Shown in pieces: positions 27,560-37,100 of a stretch of 64,000 bases of DNA. A program made the translations under genes and the position numbers. Positions within the stretch are counted from its first letter, which is position 1. Each line of letters starts with the position of its first letter. Source of the stretch: Bacteroidota bacterium (lineage in GTDB: Bacteria; Bacteroidota; Bacteroidia; Cytophagales; Cyclobacteriaceae); the NCBI GenBank assembly GCA_018266055.1, contig JAFDYT010000012.1, positions 1 to 64,000 on the forward strand. The letters are read 5' to 3'. The notes under the pieces were generated by a model. It did no database searches. It was not told the DNA's origin and saw nothing but the letters and a program-made list of their open reading frames with translations.

Positions 27560-28987
27560 TTACTTACGGTAATCCAACGCTGGCTTACGGTCGCCGATCA
27601 GTGGCTCGTACTTGAAATTTTCGCCTCTCCGTTTTTTCAGTTCAGCCCACGCCTCGTCAATCATCTTGGGATTGCTGAAGGCATCGATCATCGCGCCAGC
27701 CAGTGTTTTGGCAGCCACCATCATACCTTTCGAACCGATCGTGGTTCCTCCGGCAGCAACGGCTTGCCAGCTATGCGCTGCGGTGCCAGGCACCCAGGTA
27801 GCAGTACTTAAGCCAGCTGTAGGCACCACCCAACTGATGTCGCTTACGTCGGTGCTTCCGCCTTTGTCATCGTCAGCGCCAAACTTCTCTACCTGGTTGG
27901 TTGTTTCAAGCCCCGGTTTTCTGGAAAAGGTAATTTGAATTTTTTCCGCAAACGCTTTCTCCTCCGGCGTATAGGTGTAGCCACCTACCATGCTCAGGTT
28001 GTCGTGCACTACTTTGGCTAGCACTTCGTTGGGCATCAGGTTGTATACGCCGCCAGTCACTTCCGATTCATAGCGCGTTTGTGTTCCCATCGCTGCACCT
28101 TGCGCTGCTTTGGTTACCCAATCCCACGTGGCTTTAACTTCCGCCGGATCGGGATGACGCACGTAATAATACGCTTCCGCATACGCGGGAACTACGTTAG
28201 GCGCTTCACCACCGCGCGTGATCACGTAGTGAATGCGTGTGTGCTCGTTTACGTGCTCGCGCAGCATATTCACCATCATGTCCATCGCTTCTACTGCATC
28301 AAGTGCGGAGCGCCCGCGCTCAGGCGATGCAGCGGCGTGTGAGGCTACTCCGTAAAAACGAAACTTGCCTGACTTGTTGGCCAATGATGAGCCATAGCTG
28401 GCCGAGTTACGCGCACCCGGATGCCAGTGAAAAACTACATCCACATCACTGAAGAGTCCGTCGCGCACCATGTACACTTTTCCCGAGCCACCTTCTTCGG
28501 CAGGTGTTCCAAAAAATTTAATGGTTCCTGATTTTTTATTCGCGATGAGCCATTCTTTTACTGCGATGGCCGCTGCCGAGGAAGCAGTACCAAACAAATG
28601 ATGACCGCAGGCGTGCCCGGCTTTTTGTCCGGCGATAGGTTTGAGTTCAGGTATCGCTTCTTGTGCTACACCGGGCAGCGCATCAAATTCTCCTAAAATT
28701 CCGATCACCGGTTTTCCGGATCCGTACGTCGCCACAAAGGCAGTCGGCATTCCTGCCACTCCTGCTTCCACCTGAAAGCCTGCGTCCTTTAAAGTTTGTT
28801 GCAACAACGCTGAGCTCTGAGTCTCCTGAAACCCGACTTCTGCAAAGCCCCAAATTTTCTGGGCAATGCCTGAATAAAGGTCTTGTTTGTTGTCGATGGA
28901 TTTGAATACTTCGGGTTTTGTCTTTTGTGCGAACGTAAAGTTGGCAACGACAATCAGAAGCAGTAAAGAGCGCAGCAGTGATTTCAT
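27560..28987 (-). CDS. M20-family amidohydrolase (AbgB-like)
   Basis: 475 residues from the ATG at 28987, which opens a signal peptide (MKSLLRSLLLLIVVANFTFAQ). Zinc-peptidase signatures follow: GILGEFDALPGV, GHACGHHLFGTA (about 124-132, metal histidines), TPAEEGGSGKVYMV with a catalytic Glu pair, and VFHWHPGARNSASYGS. The layout is that of M20 amidohydrolases such as the aminobenzoyl-glutamate hydrolase subunit B, with a small dimerisation domain inserted in the middle. Export points to hydrolysis of an N-acyl or peptide substrate in the periplasm. It is separated from creD upstream by a terminator and so probably has its own promoter. Confidence 0.9.
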   Translation of the reverse strand: MKSLLRSLLLLIVVANFTFAQKTKPEVFKSIDNKQDLYSGIAQKIWGFAEVGFQETQSSALLQQTLKDAGFQVEAGVAGMPTAFVATYGSGKPVIGILGEFDALPGVAQEAIPELKPIAGQKAGHACGHHLFGTASSAAAIAVKEWLIANKKSGTIKFFGTPAEEGGSGKVYMVRDGLFSDVDVVFHWHPGARNSASYGSSLANKSGKFRFYGVASHAAASPERGRSALDAVEAMDMMVNMLREHVNEHTRIHYVITRGGEAPNVVPAYAEAYYYVRHPDPAEVKATWDWVTKAAQGAAMGTQTRYESEVTGGVYNLMPNEVLAKVVHDNLSMVGGYTYTPEEKAFAEKIQITFSRKPGLETTNQVEKFGADDDKGGSTDVSDISWVVPTAGLSTATWVPGTAAHSWQAVAAGGTTIGSKGMMVAAKTLAGAMIDAFSNPKMIDEAWAELKKRRGENFKYEPLIGDRKPALDYRK

Positions 28988-29062
28988 AGGAATGAGTTTA
29001 CTGGTAAATATAAACAAGAGCGCCGATGCATGACACCTAAATTTAGGTGAATGGCAAAACAA

Positions 29063-29084
29063 AAAGCCCGGCGAACCGGGCTTT
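29063..29084 (-). terminator. Terminator after creD
   Basis: Perfect stem AAAGCCCGG (29063-29071) and CCGGGCTTT (29076-29084), loop CGAA. Read on the minus strand it is followed by TTTTTGTTTT. It lies 20 bp after the creD stop and before the amidohydrolase gene. Confidence 0.85.
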
Positions 29085-29104
29085 ATATACGAAGACTGAA
29101 AAAC

Positions 29105-30517
29105 TCAATTCTTATACCATGCAATCTTCCGCGCGAAATACATCAGCGACCCTACGATGAGGAAAAGCCCGATGCTGCCCAGCAACAGCGAGTAATCCTG
29201 CTGTAGCACGATGATGAAGATGAACGTATAAAAAACGATTAGAAGGCTGGTGAACAACACCACGAGCGACCGGATTTTAAGGAACGATACAGAATAGAAA
29301 CTAATCAGGCTTGCGGTGGCCAGCGAGGCGATCCAATAGGCTATGTTGTAGCCCACCTGCTCCGAGAAACTCAACAATAATGTGTAGTAAATGATCAGCG
29401 CTGCTCCGATCAAAATGTATTGAAAGGGGTGAATCCTGATCTTGCGCGTGATCTCTACCAGGAAAAGCGCAACGAAAGTGAGTATGATGATGAGCTGGCC
29501 ATACTTCGAGGTGCGAATACTTTTTTGGTACTGATCGGCCGGGACAATCAGCTTTACACCAAACTCTGCGCCGCTGAGCTTTTCACCACCCTCAATCCAC
29601 TGCTGTGAGAAAGGTCTGTTGTAGTGAAGGATTTTCCAGGTAGCGTCAAAACCGGAGTCGGTGATAGTGCGGCTTTCAGGCAGAAACTCGCCATCAAAGC
29701 TCGGATCATTCCATGTGCCCGCAAGTTGCACTGTAGTTGTTTTTCCTACCGGATTGAAACTTAGTCGCTGACTTCCTTTCAGTTTAATTTTAATCACGGT
29801 ATTCCCAATAAAGTCTTCCGCAGTTTGCCACCCAAGTTTGGCGATGATGCCTGTGCCCGAAGGATCGTGGGAATCAGGAACCGGGATTGATCCATCGTTG
29901 TCGTTTGACGAGGAGTTATGTTTACGCACGGAGATCCCCAGATTGCTCGACGGTTCCGTGGATTTACCCGCACCACCTACCGTAAACGTTGGGTTTTCGC
30001 TGATGCCTCTCAGGTCGCTGATGGCAAAGATCATGTACGCATCTTTCCAAAATACATTGGCTTCGTCGATATTGAGTGAGGCAAAGTCAGGGCGCGAAAA
30101 GTTCGCTTTGGTTTCCAGTTCGGACGAATACACGGCCACATCAAAGATGCCCCGGTGCAGCAGGGTAGGATCTACTTTGCCGTTAACAGACAATGTCTCG
30201 GGCAAGAGGAAATACCTTTCGGTGTATTCTTCCAGCGTAACCCCGTCTTTGCCATGATCGATTTTTTTGATCGCCTTAAACGGGATTACCAGTATCGGGC
30301 CAGAAAGTGTTTGGCTTCCCGACCATTTGTTAGATACTTCCTGCATCACTTCCTCCGCACGAAATTGTCGTTCGCGAATCAGGTCTTGAATCCACGACGA
30401 GGGAATAAGCAGGACAAGTACCAGAAAGCCGATCGAGACAAGCTTTACCGTAATGGATTCTTGAATCCACTGGTTAAGCCGCTCGAATACATTAAGTGAA
30501 GGTTGGTTTGTTTCCAT
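29105..30517 (-). CDS. creD: CreD-family inner-membrane protein
   Basis: 470 residues. An N-terminal membrane helix (VKLVSIGFLVLVLLIPSSWI), a large periplasmic domain with SGPILVIPFKAI and LPETLSVNGKVDP, and a C-terminal block of about six membrane helices beginning KYGQLIIILTFVALFLVEI. CreD is a conserved inner-membrane protein linked to envelope integrity and beta-lactam or colicin responses in Gram-negatives; its molecular activity is not known. It is last in a minus-strand series after the radical SAM gene (17-bp gap), with a terminator behind it. In other Bacteroidota creD is often near a winged-helix regulator, as it is here. Confidence 0.93.
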   Translation of the reverse strand: METNQPSLNVFERLNQWIQESITVKLVSIGFLVLVLLIPSSWIQDLIRERQFRAEEVMQEVSNKWSGSQTLSGPILVIPFKAIKKIDHGKDGVTLEEYTERYFLLPETLSVNGKVDPTLLHRGIFDVAVYSSELETKANFSRPDFASLNIDEANVFWKDAYMIFAISDLRGISENPTFTVGGAGKSTEPSSNLGISVRKHNSSSNDNDGSIPVPDSHDPSGTGIIAKLGWQTAEDFIGNTVIKIKLKGSQRLSFNPVGKTTTVQLAGTWNDPSFDGEFLPESRTITDSGFDATWKILHYNRPFSQQWIEGGEKLSGAEFGVKLIVPADQYQKSIRTSKYGQLIIILTFVALFLVEITRKIRIHPFQYILIGAALIIYYTLLLSFSEQVGYNIAYWIASLATASLISFYSVSFLKIRSLVVLFTSLLIVFYTFIFIIVLQQDYSLLLGSIGLFLIVGSLMYFARKIAWYKN

Positions 30518-30534
30518 AAAATATAAGTTAGTGA

Positions 30535-31947
30535 TTAATGAGATTGATAGGGTAATAATGTAGAGGAATGAGCGATCTCCTTTTTGGAAGGTCGAACTTT
30601 GGATAAAATCGACTCCAGCACGGGGAGCATGTTATTTAGATTCCTTGTTTTGATGAGCAGATTCCAGACTGCTTCAAATTTTTTCCACCCGCTGGTATAG
30701 AAAAAGTGTTTGAGCATGTGCTTGAGTGAGTCGTGCTGCAGGCTTGATTTGTAAATGTTGCTCCACGAATAAAACTCTTTGTAGGCCCAATGGTATCCGT
30801 GCTCAAGCGCTTCAGCCGAAATCTTTTTTGTTTTGAAAACAACATGTCGTGTGTCGTAGTCATCCCAGTTATGGGAAAGGATTCTGTTTTGACTGACAAA
30901 GTCAGAATATAATTGAGTGCCAGGATACGGTGTGAGAATATGATACGTGGAAGTAGTTATTCCATTTTCTACTCCCCAGTCGACCGTGCGTTTAAAAACA
31001 TCTTCGTCATCATCATCAAGCCCGAAAACAAAACTGCCGTTGATCATTATCCCCAGACTGTGCAACCGTTGAACCGCTTCCTGATAATCCCTTTTCAGGT
31101 TTTGCTTCTTGTTGCTTTGCGAAAGATTCTCAGGGGAAAATGTTTCGAAGCCTACAAACAAACTGCGCAATCCGGCGTCGGCGGCTTTCTCGATCAGGTT
31201 TCCACGAAGAATTGAATCCACCGTTCCCGCCGATTGAAAGACGCGGTTCATCCCTTTCATTCCTTCAAAGAGCTCGCTGGCAAATTTTGCGTTGCCCAAT
31301 AAATGATCGTCCAGAAAATAGAGGTGCCTTCCGGGCAACCGGTCAATTTCTGCCAAGGCATCGTCCACACGCTGAGTGTAAAAAGACTTTCCATTTTGGA
31401 AGAAGGCGTCTTTGTAGCAAAAATTGCAGTGATGCGGACAACCACGCGATACAACAATGGAATTGGGAACCAGATACAGATTTCTCTTAATCAAATCCCG
31501 GCGTACCGGCGGAATATTTTCTATAGTGCGATGGGTGGAGTAATATCTTTTTTTAGGAACTCTATTTTTAAAATCGAGGAGGAACTGCGGAAAAGTATCT
31601 TCGCCTGGCCCGATGAAAATTGAATCGGCATGGGGTTCGGCTTCTTCGGGCAGCGAAGTCACATGCAGCCCGCCGAGGATGACGTAAGATCCTAACTGTC
31701 TGTAATGATCGGCGAAACGGTAAGCCCGGTAGGCGTTTGTGATGTACACCTGAATCACCACCAGATCAGGATGGTCTGTAAGATCGACTTCTTCCACATG
31801 CTGGTCTTGTAAAGTCACGCTGTCGTCGTCTGATAAGTAGGCCGCGAGCGTGGCTAAACCAAGTGGTGGGAATAAAGAATATTTGATGGGCCTCCAGAAG
31901 GGACTCTCTGCTTCTGTCAACGCCGGCAAGATCATTTTTACTTTCAT
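30535..31947 (-). CDS. Radical SAM protein with B12-binding-like domain
   Basis: 470 residues. The N-terminal 140 residues form a Rossmann-like B12-binding-type domain (PPLGLATLAAYLSDDDSVTLQD, in parts; ILGGLHVTSLPEEA), but the His of the DxHxxG cobalamin motif is not present in that exact form. A radical SAM core follows with the 4Fe-4S cluster cysteines C170, C174 and C177 (RGCPHHCNFCYKD) and the ASGI-like GSFVFGLDDDDEDVF. The substrate is not obvious: members modify lipids, hopanoids, peptides or secondary metabolites. Its ATG is immediately preceded by an AAAGTACTTT palindrome shared with the regulator operon, so it is likely under the same control, with creD 17 bp downstream. Confidence 0.88.
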   Translation of the reverse strand: MKVKMILPALTEAESPFWRPIKYSLFPPLGLATLAAYLSDDDSVTLQDQHVEEVDLTDHPDLVVIQVYITNAYRAYRFADHYRQLGSYVILGGLHVTSLPEEAEPHADSIFIGPGEDTFPQFLLDFKNRVPKKRYYSTHRTIENIPPVRRDLIKRNLYLVPNSIVVSRGCPHHCNFCYKDAFFQNGKSFYTQRVDDALAEIDRLPGRHLYFLDDHLLGNAKFASELFEGMKGMNRVFQSAGTVDSILRGNLIEKAADAGLRSLFVGFETFSPENLSQSNKKQNLKRDYQEAVQRLHSLGIMINGSFVFGLDDDDEDVFKRTVDWGVENGITTSTYHILTPYPGTQLYSDFVSQNRILSHNWDDYDTRHVVFKTKKISAEALEHGYHWAYKEFYSWSNIYKSSLQHDSLKHMLKHFFYTSGWKKFEAVWNLLIKTRNLNNMLPVLESILSKVRPSKKEIAHSSTLLPYQSH

Positions 31948-31948
31948 T

Positions 31949-31964
31949 AAAAGTACTTTTAAAT
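31949..31964. promoter_or_regulatory. GTAC palindrome, site 1
   Basis: AAAAGTACTTTT, a perfect 12-bp palindrome, then AAATT, starting one base before the radical SAM start codon. The same AAAGTACTTTTAAAT string precedes the regulator operon. Candidate operator for the winged-helix regulator. Confidence 0.55.
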
Positions 31965-31988
31965 TAAAAGTTAATTGACAAAAAAAAA

Positions 31989-32291
31989 TTATTTCTTCTG
32001 TTGTTTGATCAATTGTTCCAATCCTTCCAGGTGTTTTTTAAACACTTGCCGCCCGCGGTCGGTGGCCTTGTATGTCGTGTTGGGCTTCCTGTCTTTAAAC
32101 GACTTAATTACGCTGATATATTTTTCGCGCTCCAGCGCCTTCATGTGCGTGGCAAGGTTACCGTCCGTAATACCCATCAGCTCCTTCAGTGCATTGAAGT
32201 CAAATGAGTCGTTGGCCATCAGCACCGACATGATCTGAAGTCGGGCACTGTGCTCAAGTACTTTGTCTAAATTTTCAAATGGATTTTTCAC
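31989..32291 (-). CDS. Winged-helix transcriptional regulator
   Basis: 100 residues, one winged-helix domain. The recognition helix region is LMGITDGNLATHMKALERE and the wing SFKDRKPNTTYKATDRG. The small size, the ITDGNLATHMKAL pattern and the long C-terminal helix (FKKHLEGLEQLIKQQKK) place it in the ArsR/PadR-like group common in Bacteroidota next to a membrane protein and creD. The ATG overlaps the stop of the membrane protein gene by 4 bp. It probably represses its own operon and the radical SAM-creD unit through the shared GTAC palindromes. Confidence 0.88.
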   Translation of the reverse strand: MKNPFENLDKVLEHSARLQIMSVLMANDSFDFNALKELMGITDGNLATHMKALEREKYISVIKSFKDRKPNTTYKATDRGRQVFKKHLEGLEQLIKQQKK

Positions 32292-32911
32292 CGCTCGTGC
32301 CTGAAATACATGACTGATCCGTAAACGATGTGCATCACGCCAAAGCCAATGGCCCAGAAGATTAAACCGTAACCGGGCAATGCAGCGCAGGTAAGCCCTA
32401 ATGCTATTTCGGTAAGGCCAAGGTATTTTACTTCGGTGTATGTGCTGCGACTTCCTTGCTGCAGTGCAAGTCCGTAAAACACCAGACTTGCCGGCGCAAC
32501 GATTCCATAATATCCCTGCACCAACAGAATCACGATCAGCAACCCGCCAGAAGCCAACGGAATCATCAGATCGATGAAGAGTTGCTTGCTCGCTGTGTTC
32601 CAGATAGTGGTATTCAATTTTTTGGCTTTGCGCATACTCAGAAAATAACCTGTGCTCAGCGACAGAATCAAAACGGACGCAGCCACAATTAAAAGCTGAT
32701 CGACGACGGTGCGCTCGTCGGCATAATGAAAATGAAAGTCGATGGGAAAGTACGGGTAATAAAGTATGGAATAGACGATGGCGCTTCCAATCAGCGCATA
32801 GACGCCAGATAATACGCCTGAAAGACCACTAAGTGAAAGAAATTTCACGGATCGCTCCATGATGGCCCGAATGGAGATCAGGTCTTTTTCATAGTCTTGT
32901 AATTCCTTCAT
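32288..32911 (-). CDS. Membrane protein co-transcribed with regulator
   Basis: 207 residues with about six membrane helices in three hairpins (VLSGVYALIGSAIVYSILYY, VVDQLLIVAASVLILSLSTGY, LMIPLASGGLLIVILLVQGYYG and a C-terminal pair). The N-terminal 15 residues are acidic and charged. No family was recognised with certainty; similar proteins occur upstream of winged-helix regulators in Bacteroidota. It is first in the minus-strand operon, overlaps the regulator by 4 bp, and starts right beside a GTAC palindrome. Confidence 0.75.
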   Translation of the reverse strand: MKELQDYEKDLISIRAIMERSVKFLSLSGLSGVLSGVYALIGSAIVYSILYYPYFPIDFHFHYADERTVVDQLLIVAASVLILSLSTGYFLSMRKAKKLNTTIWNTASKQLFIDLMIPLASGGLLIVILLVQGYYGIVAPASLVFYGLALQQGSRSTYTEVKYLGLTEIALGLTCAALPGYGLIFWAIGFGVMHIVYGSVMYFRHER

Positions 32912-32913
32912 TT

Positions 32914-32930
32914 GAAAGTACTTTTAAATA
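32914..32930. promoter_or_regulatory. GTAC palindrome, site 2
   Basis: GAAAGTACTTTTAAATA, containing the 10-bp palindrome AAAGTACTTT, three bases before the start codon of the membrane protein-regulator operon. It is the second copy of the motif found at 31949-31964, with the same orientation of the AAAT tail. Confidence 0.55.
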
Positions 32931-33023
32931 CAAAGTAAACGAACGGAATCATCCGGTCAAAGGTTTTGATGAAAATTAAATTCATGAAAAAGTAAAACGC
33001 CACGTGGAAAAAATGGGAGATAT

Positions 33024-34112
33024 TTGCAGGCTATTACAAATCAATACGACTATATCATTGTGGGGCAGGGATTGGCCGGCTCGTGCCTGGCGCTGCACCT
33101 AAACCGTATGGGCAAAACTACCTTCGTAGTAGATACGCCCCGCGAAAACCGCGCCTCGGCGGTGGCCGCGGGTTTGTTTAACCCAGTCACTGGCAAGCGA
33201 AACGTGAAATCGTGGGAGGCCGACCAGTTGTTTCCTTACTTGTTCAAATTTTATTCTGAAGCGGAGACATTTTTGAATCAACGATTTTTTTATCCGCAGC
33301 CAGTGTATCGTCCATTCATTTCTATTGCCGATCAAAATGAATGGATGGGGCGAAGCGAAGATCCGTCGCTCAAAAGCTTGATCCGTAAAGTATTCACGTC
33401 AAGTGTTTATGGCGATCAGACGTTTGATGAATTTGGAGGCGTAGAGATCAGCCAGGCCGGCTATCTGGATACCAATGCATTCATGCGCGCCGTGCGCGAA
33501 TTTTTGAAAAGCAGGAACAGCTTTGAAGAAGCCGCTTTCGATTACGCCGCAATGACGGTTTCACAGGAAAGCATTCGCTATAAAAATGTGACGGCTTCGC
33601 ACATTGCTTTTTGTGAAGGATCGAAATCCAAAAACAATCCCTGGTTTGACTGGGTGCCGATCACTCCGCTGAAAGGGGAGACACTGACAATTTCTTTTCA
33701 CACACCACCCAAAGTAATCTTCAACCGCAGCGCTTACATTGTGCCGACCGGTAGAGACAACGTCTTTATGGTGGGAGCAACCTACAAGCCCGGTGACAAT
33801 ACCGGAGGAACTTCTGCCGAGGCAAAAGCGGAGCTTGAAGAAAAGGTAAATGGCCTTGTGCGACTTCCGTATAAAATTCATGACCAAAATTGGGGGATCA
33901 GGCCAAGCACGCACGATCGCCGACCTGTGCTGGGCGCACATCCGCAGTACAAGAACATGGTAATGCTCAATGGGTTAGGAACCAAGGGCGTGAGCCTGGC
34001 GCCGTATTTTTCAGGGATGTTAGTGGATTGGCTTTTGGGCCAAAGCGAAATCCCCCGCGAAGCAAATATTGAACGCTATAAATCGTTATATTCGAAGTTT
34101 AGTAAGACATAA
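33024..34112 (+). CDS. FAD-dependent oxidoreductase (DAO family)
   Basis: 362 residues with an N-terminal Rossmann fold: YDYIIVGQGLAGS contains G14-x-G16-x-x-G19, followed by ASAVAAGLFNPVTGKR. The rest resembles DadA/MnmC-type FAD oxidoreductases, and the C-terminal GIRPSTHDRRPVLGAHP and GTKGVSLAPYFSG are typical FAD-binding returns. The start is a TTG; no ATG fits just upstream, and a GATATTTG box overlaps it, so the true start could be a few codons later. It is followed by a giant secreted protein after 6 bp, so the two may be co-transcribed. Confidence 0.85.
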   Translation: MQAITNQYDYIIVGQGLAGSCLALHLNRMGKTTFVVDTPRENRASAVAAGLFNPVTGKRNVKSWEADQLFPYLFKFYSEAETFLNQRFFYPQPVYRPFISIADQNEWMGRSEDPSLKSLIRKVFTSSVYGDQTFDEFGGVEISQAGYLDTNAFMRAVREFLKSRNSFEEAAFDYAAMTVSQESIRYKNVTASHIAFCEGSKSKNNPWFDWVPITPLKGETLTISFHTPPKVIFNRSAYIVPTGRDNVFMVGATYKPGDNTGGTSAEAKAELEEKVNGLVRLPYKIHDQNWGIRPSTHDRRPVLGAHPQYKNMVMLNGLGTKGVSLAPYFSGMLVDWLLGQSEIPREANIERYKSLYSKFSKT

Positions 34113-34118
34113 AATACT

Positions 34119-37100
34119 ATGATGAGAAGGATGTGCCGACTGACTGGGATAATAGCTTTGTTGTTTTCGTTTTCTTCCCTTTTTGCCCAGCGCGCCTACG
34201 AAACGTTTGGCCGCAACCGCGTTCAATACAAATCCTTCGACTGGAAGTACCTAAGCTCAGAAAATTTTGATGTCTATTTCTACGGCGAACGAAAAAAGCT
34301 CGCACAGGAAGCACTTCAGTACATGGAGTCGGAGTTTGACCGCATCACTGACTTGCTCGGCTTCTATCCTTATCAAAAAACAAAAGTATTTCTCTACAAC
34401 TCCATCACCGATCTGCAACAAAGTAATGTTGGCTTGAACTACACACGCTACAACGTGAGCGGTGAAACCGAATTCATCAAACCGTATGTTGAAATTGCCC
34501 ACCCCGGCAACCTGGATGAGTTTAAGAAAGAGCTCGTCTTCAAAATGTCGAACCTGCTGGTACACGAAATGATGTTCGGCGGCAGCCTGAAGGAAATGTT
34601 CACCAACTCGGTGTTATTGAATTTGCCCGAATGGTTCATTGACGGTACATCGTATTATGTAGCCTATGGCTGGAACGATGAGATGGACGACTATGTGCGT
34701 CAACTTGTGAAAAGCAAAACCGTGAATAAAGCGCTTCGCTTTCAAAACCGTGAAGCGGCCCTCGTGGGCCAGTCGATCTGGAATTACATTGTTGAGAAAT
34801 ATGGCAAGAGCAGCATCAACAATATCTTGAACTACACGCGCATCATCCGCAACGAAGAGAAAAGTATTTTGATCACACTCGGTGTTCCCTTCAAACAATT
34901 GATGGTCGACTGGCGTGAGTATTATAGAGGAATGGAGAAACGGGTGTCGGAAAACTATGAACCGCTTACCGACTCCACCCAATTCACACGGCAGCGTCAT
35001 CATCAGGTGACATTCACTACCGTGAAAATTAGCCCTGACGGAAAGAGTGTAGCCTATGCCATCAACGACCGCGGAAAATTTACCGTCAAGGTAAAGTCGC
35101 TTGAAAACGAAAGCGAGTCGGTGATTCTGGAAGGCGGAAACCGCGTGATCAAACAAACGGTAGATTATCGCGTGCCTTTGTTGAGTTGGGCTGATGCCAA
35201 CACCTTGGGTGTGATTGGTGTGAAGGAAGGGCAATACATTTTCTGGTTGTATGACCTGAAGACGAAATCGAAAATCCCGCGTGAGCTCGACAAGTTCAGT
35301 AACATTCGCAGCTTTAGTTTTTCAAACAACGGACGACTGGTTATTGTCAGCGCCGATTTTGAAGGACAAAACGATTTGTTTCTGTTGAGTAGTCGCCGTG
35401 ACCGCACCAAGCGTCTTACCAACGATGCCTACGACGATCTGGATCCTGCCTTTATCCCCAATTCCAACACTATTGTCTTTAGTTCAAACCGCCTGACCGA
35501 TTCACTCACCACCGACACGAAGGTGTTGCAAAAACTGTCGCCGTATTACAATCTTTTTCTGTTCAACATTGATACCACCACCAACCGCCTTACGAGGGTG
35601 ACGCATACGTTGAGCAAGGATTTTCACACGCGGGCAATGGACGAGCATAATTTCTTTTACCTGAGCGATCAGCGCGGCATCGTCAATCTGTTCCGGTTTA
35701 ACATTCAAACCGGCACGTATTATCAGGTGACCAATTTCAACTCGGGCATAAAGGATTACGACATTAATTTCGACAAGCGGATTTTATCCATCGTGACCAC
35801 ACAAAACCTACGGGAGAATATTTACATCGACCAAGGATTTAATTTTGACCGACAAGTATTTACACCGGCTACGCGCAGAAAAGAAATCTTGCAGGCGCGC
35901 ATCCTTACGGAAAGAAAAAAGAAAGAGCCTGTAAAAACCGGAAAGACTACTTCGCTGAAAGACCTGATCAACCAGCGGTTGGTGGGTAAAACGGATTCTG
36001 CCAATAATGTGATCAAGTCGCCGCGTGTGGAGGTAAAACCCGACACCACGAAAGTGATCAAGAACCCGAACGGGGAAATCAGTACCGACAATTACACCTT
36101 TGAGGAAGTAGCGCCAGTGGAAAAACAAAAGCCGGGGGAAGACCCGAAGGCTAATACGCAGACAAAGCCCGCCGTCAAGTCGCTGAATACCGATGACTAT
36201 GTTTTTGAAGACGAGGCGGTAAGACAGAAAACACAACCGAACGAGACTTTCCTGACGCGGTACATGAAGGCCCGCGAAGTGAGCAAAGTGTTGGGTCCTT
36301 TTCCGTATCAACCCAAATTCAGTTACGACAATGTGGTGTACAACTTTGTGGTTGATCCCTTGCGGGGATTCAGCATGAAGCTGGAAACACAGATGAACGA
36401 CATGCTTGAAAATTACCGCTTCAACGGCGGCTTGCAAGTATCGCTTTCAGATTTAAAGAGTGGCGATGTCTTTGCCGAATTCCAATATTTGCCACACCGC
36501 ATCGACTTCAGTGCACGTGTTGATCGTAAGGTGATCTACTGGCAAACACACAACTCCGACCAGACCGGAAACGGAATCTCTGAAAACCAACGCTACACGT
36601 TCCAGAAGATTGAAGTAGGTGCGTCGTATCCGATCTCGGTGAGGACACGTGTTAGCGTGAAACCGTTTTTCGGCAATACCGACTTTGTTGACCGCGGCTC
36701 AAGCATTCCTACTTCTGCCCCAAGCTTTTATCCGTCGCGTCAGCAGTTCTATGCTGGTGCAAGAGTTGATCTTGTGTACGACAACTCCATCACCACTGGC
36801 TTGAACATCATCGAAGGCAACCGCGGGAAGGTAAGTTTCATTAATTACGAAGGACTGGGCAATACCAAAAAGAGTTTCTCGCAAGTGTATGTAGATGTAC
36901 GGCATTATCAGAAAATCTATAAAGAGATCGTCTTTGCCGTGCGCGGATATGCCGGCACTTTCTTTGGCAATTCGCCCAAGAGCTATTTGCTTGGTGGCGT
37001 AGATAACTGGGCGTTCAACAGTACCAATTATTCCGGTACAAAAAATCCGCTGGTCAACAGTTTAAATTCTTACAACGAAAATCTTCTTTTCGCTGAATTT

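Noticed and set aside
34119-34800. Active zinc peptidase at the start of the giant PD40 protein
   Set aside because: The expected second histidine of HExxH is missing (HEMMF), so catalysis is unlikely.
35808-36437. 209-codon antisense reading frame inside the giant gene, and similar ones at 34614-35234 and 42128-42769
   Set aside because: They lie opposite strongly coding frames and show no family features; long antisense frames are expected from the codon bias of the real genes.
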